From: Clostridiaceae bacterium
GTDB lineage: Bacteria > Bacillota > Clostridia > DSM-8532
Direction of reading: 5' to 3'
Assembly: GCA_012521705.1 (NCBI GenBank)
Contig: JAAYLX010000027.1
Coordinates: 81,582-145,581, forward strand
DNA length: 64,000 nt
The notes below the pieces were generated by a model, which made no database searches, was not told the origin of the DNA, and saw only the letters and a list, made by a program, of their open reading frames with translations. Below are positions 62,811-64,000 of this stretch, one piece after another. Every line of letters starts with the position of its first letter. The stretch's first letter is position 1. The position numbers and the translations under genes were made by a program.

Positions 62811-63823
62811 TTTCCCAACCCCAAGTATTTATTGGTTTCTGCAACAGCCTTGAGTCTGTCAGTTTCCATTTCCATACATGCTCTTACAGCGTCCATTGTT
62901 TCAGGAATGGTTACTGCTTCCTGGGGTATATTAATTGCGTACATGATGTCGTCGCCGGACTCAACTATTGATTCTTCCCAAACAGCGATTTCATACATGT
63001 CTCCTCTCGGATTTCCGAGATCTCTTGCATATCTGAACAGTGAAGCATTGCCAAGGAATCCGTCTGCCAGTCTAACAACTCTGATTCTGTCATGGGATTT
63101 GAATGCTTCAAGAGCCATTTCCTTTGTAATCTTCTTCTTACCTTTAGCTACAACGGTGATAATGTGGCCATGTGTAACAGGTGTGTGAATTAATATTCCG
63201 GTAGCTTCTATATGAGGCATAATTGTCATAAGGTCAACTGCCTGATGACTGGGAGCCTTGTCAACCTGGAGAGCGTTTGTAAGACCTCTGTGATAATCGC
63301 CAGGGTCAGCAACACGTCTTACGATTGTTATAGCAACCTTTTCGATTCCATACAGTCTGTCAAGGCAGTCAACTGATCTGATAAGACCTGTTGTGTTACA
63401 TGATGTAAGTTTTAAGAACTGCTTGCCAAGACCTTTTTCATAGTTTGCATATCCATGGAAGAATACGTCAGCAACGCTGTTCTTTTCTCCGCCCTGGAAT
63501 ATAGCCTTCTTGTTGTATTTTGCGTAAAGCTCTTTGTTTTTAGCACCTACGCCGGCACTGGTAGCATCCAGAATAACATCGCACTTCTGGATCATGTCTT
63601 CAAGAGTACCTGATACGGGAATGTTGAGTTCTTCAAAAGCCTTCGCATTATCAGGATTTGCAAGGTACAAATTGTAGGGCATCCCTTTTTCTTTGAGAGC
63701 TCTTATAGCTAAAGTGGGAGCTACGTCAGCAACACCTACAAGCTCCATATCCTTCTGTTTTGCAACACCATCAGCAAGACGCTGACCTATTACGCCGTAA
63801 CCGGCAACACCAACTTTAATCAT
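62801..63823 (-). CDS. Type II (archaeal-type) glyceraldehyde-3-phosphate dehydrogenase family protein
   Basis: VGVAGYGVIGQRLADGVAKQKDMELVGVADV; active-site LTSCNTTGLIR; GGEKNSVADVFF. Confidence 0.88.
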   Translation of the reverse strand: MIKVGVAGYGVIGQRLADGVAKQKDMELVGVADVAPTLAIRALKEKGMPYNLYLANPDNAKAFEELNIPVSGTLEDMIQKCDVILDATSAGVGAKNKELYAKYNKKAIFQGGEKNSVADVFFHGYANYEKGLGKQFLKLTSCNTTGLIRSVDCLDRLYGIEKVAITIVRRVADPGDYHRGLTNALQVDKAPSHQAVDLMTIMPHIEATGILIHTPVTHGHIITVVAKGKKKITKEMALEAFKSHDRIRVVRLADGFLGNASLFRYARDLGNPRGDMYEIAVWEESIVESGDDIMYAINIPQEAVTIPETMDAVRACMEMETDRLKAVAETNKYLGLGKWK

Positions 63824-63845
63824 TTTTCATTCCTCCTCCGAATTG

Positions 63846-64000
63846 TTATTCTTCCAAACAAGGCAAAGTTGAACCCCCGTAGGGCATCACAATAATTTTT
63901 GCATTGTTTCCGGCTGCTTTTATTGCTTCATCAATTGCTTGTTTAATATCTTTGTAAGGTTCCAGGAAAATACTCCTTACAAAGTCATCATCAAGGTCGG
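63846..64000 (-). CDS. LarA-like (DUF2088/nickel-dependent lactate racemase family) protein, C-terminal fragment; gene continues past the window
   Basis: Frame reads ...DLDDDFVRSIFLEPYKDIKQAIDEAIKAAGNNAKIIVMPYGGSTLPCLEE*. Confidence 0.6.
   Translation of the reverse strand, partial: DLDDDFVRSIFLEPYKDIKQAIDEAIKAAGNNAKIIVMPYGGSTLPCLEE

Overview
This 64 kb window looks like chromosomal DNA from a clostridial (Acetivibrio/C. thermocellum-like) Firmicute. Gene content supports this; exact taxonomy is inference. About 60 protein genes, one tRNA-Leu(UAG) and many promoters/terminators are visible. No CRISPR array, prophage or transposase was seen. Main blocks: (1) a nitrogen-assimilation superlocus at about 5.5-26 kb (hisH-hisF, gdhA, ANTAR regulator, glnA type I, dapL, pyrG, dapF, carA copy 1, second ANTAR regulator, five-gene split glutamate synthase, asnA, glnN type III, nadE); (2) SDR/PadR, ABC-transporter and VanRS-like/D-Ala-D-Ala carboxypeptidase modules; (3) a pyrBCF-carAB operon with a long attenuator-like leader; (4) chemotaxis receptors (four in the window), TetR, LacI and a hybrid kinase; (5) a LarA-like / archaeal-type GAPDH / archaeal-type PGK / split transketolase operon. 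The strongest candidate novelty is a family of promoter-proximal RNA switches upstream of the glutamate synthase operon, asnA-glnN and nadE. Each starts at about +3 with a 5-bp hairpin carrying an AAAGGY hexaloop (A1/G4, the ANTAR loop signature), and each overlaps the 5' strand of an intrinsic terminator, yet only one such hairpin is visible per leader. The two ANTAR regulators encoded here have degenerate receiver domains. Other notable items: the pyr-operon CarA has its catalytic Cys replaced by Gly, the glt-operon CarA has an apparent C-terminal frameshift at a G6 run, and rtcB is an internally deleted pseudogene. All calls are from reading the sequence; no database searches were run.
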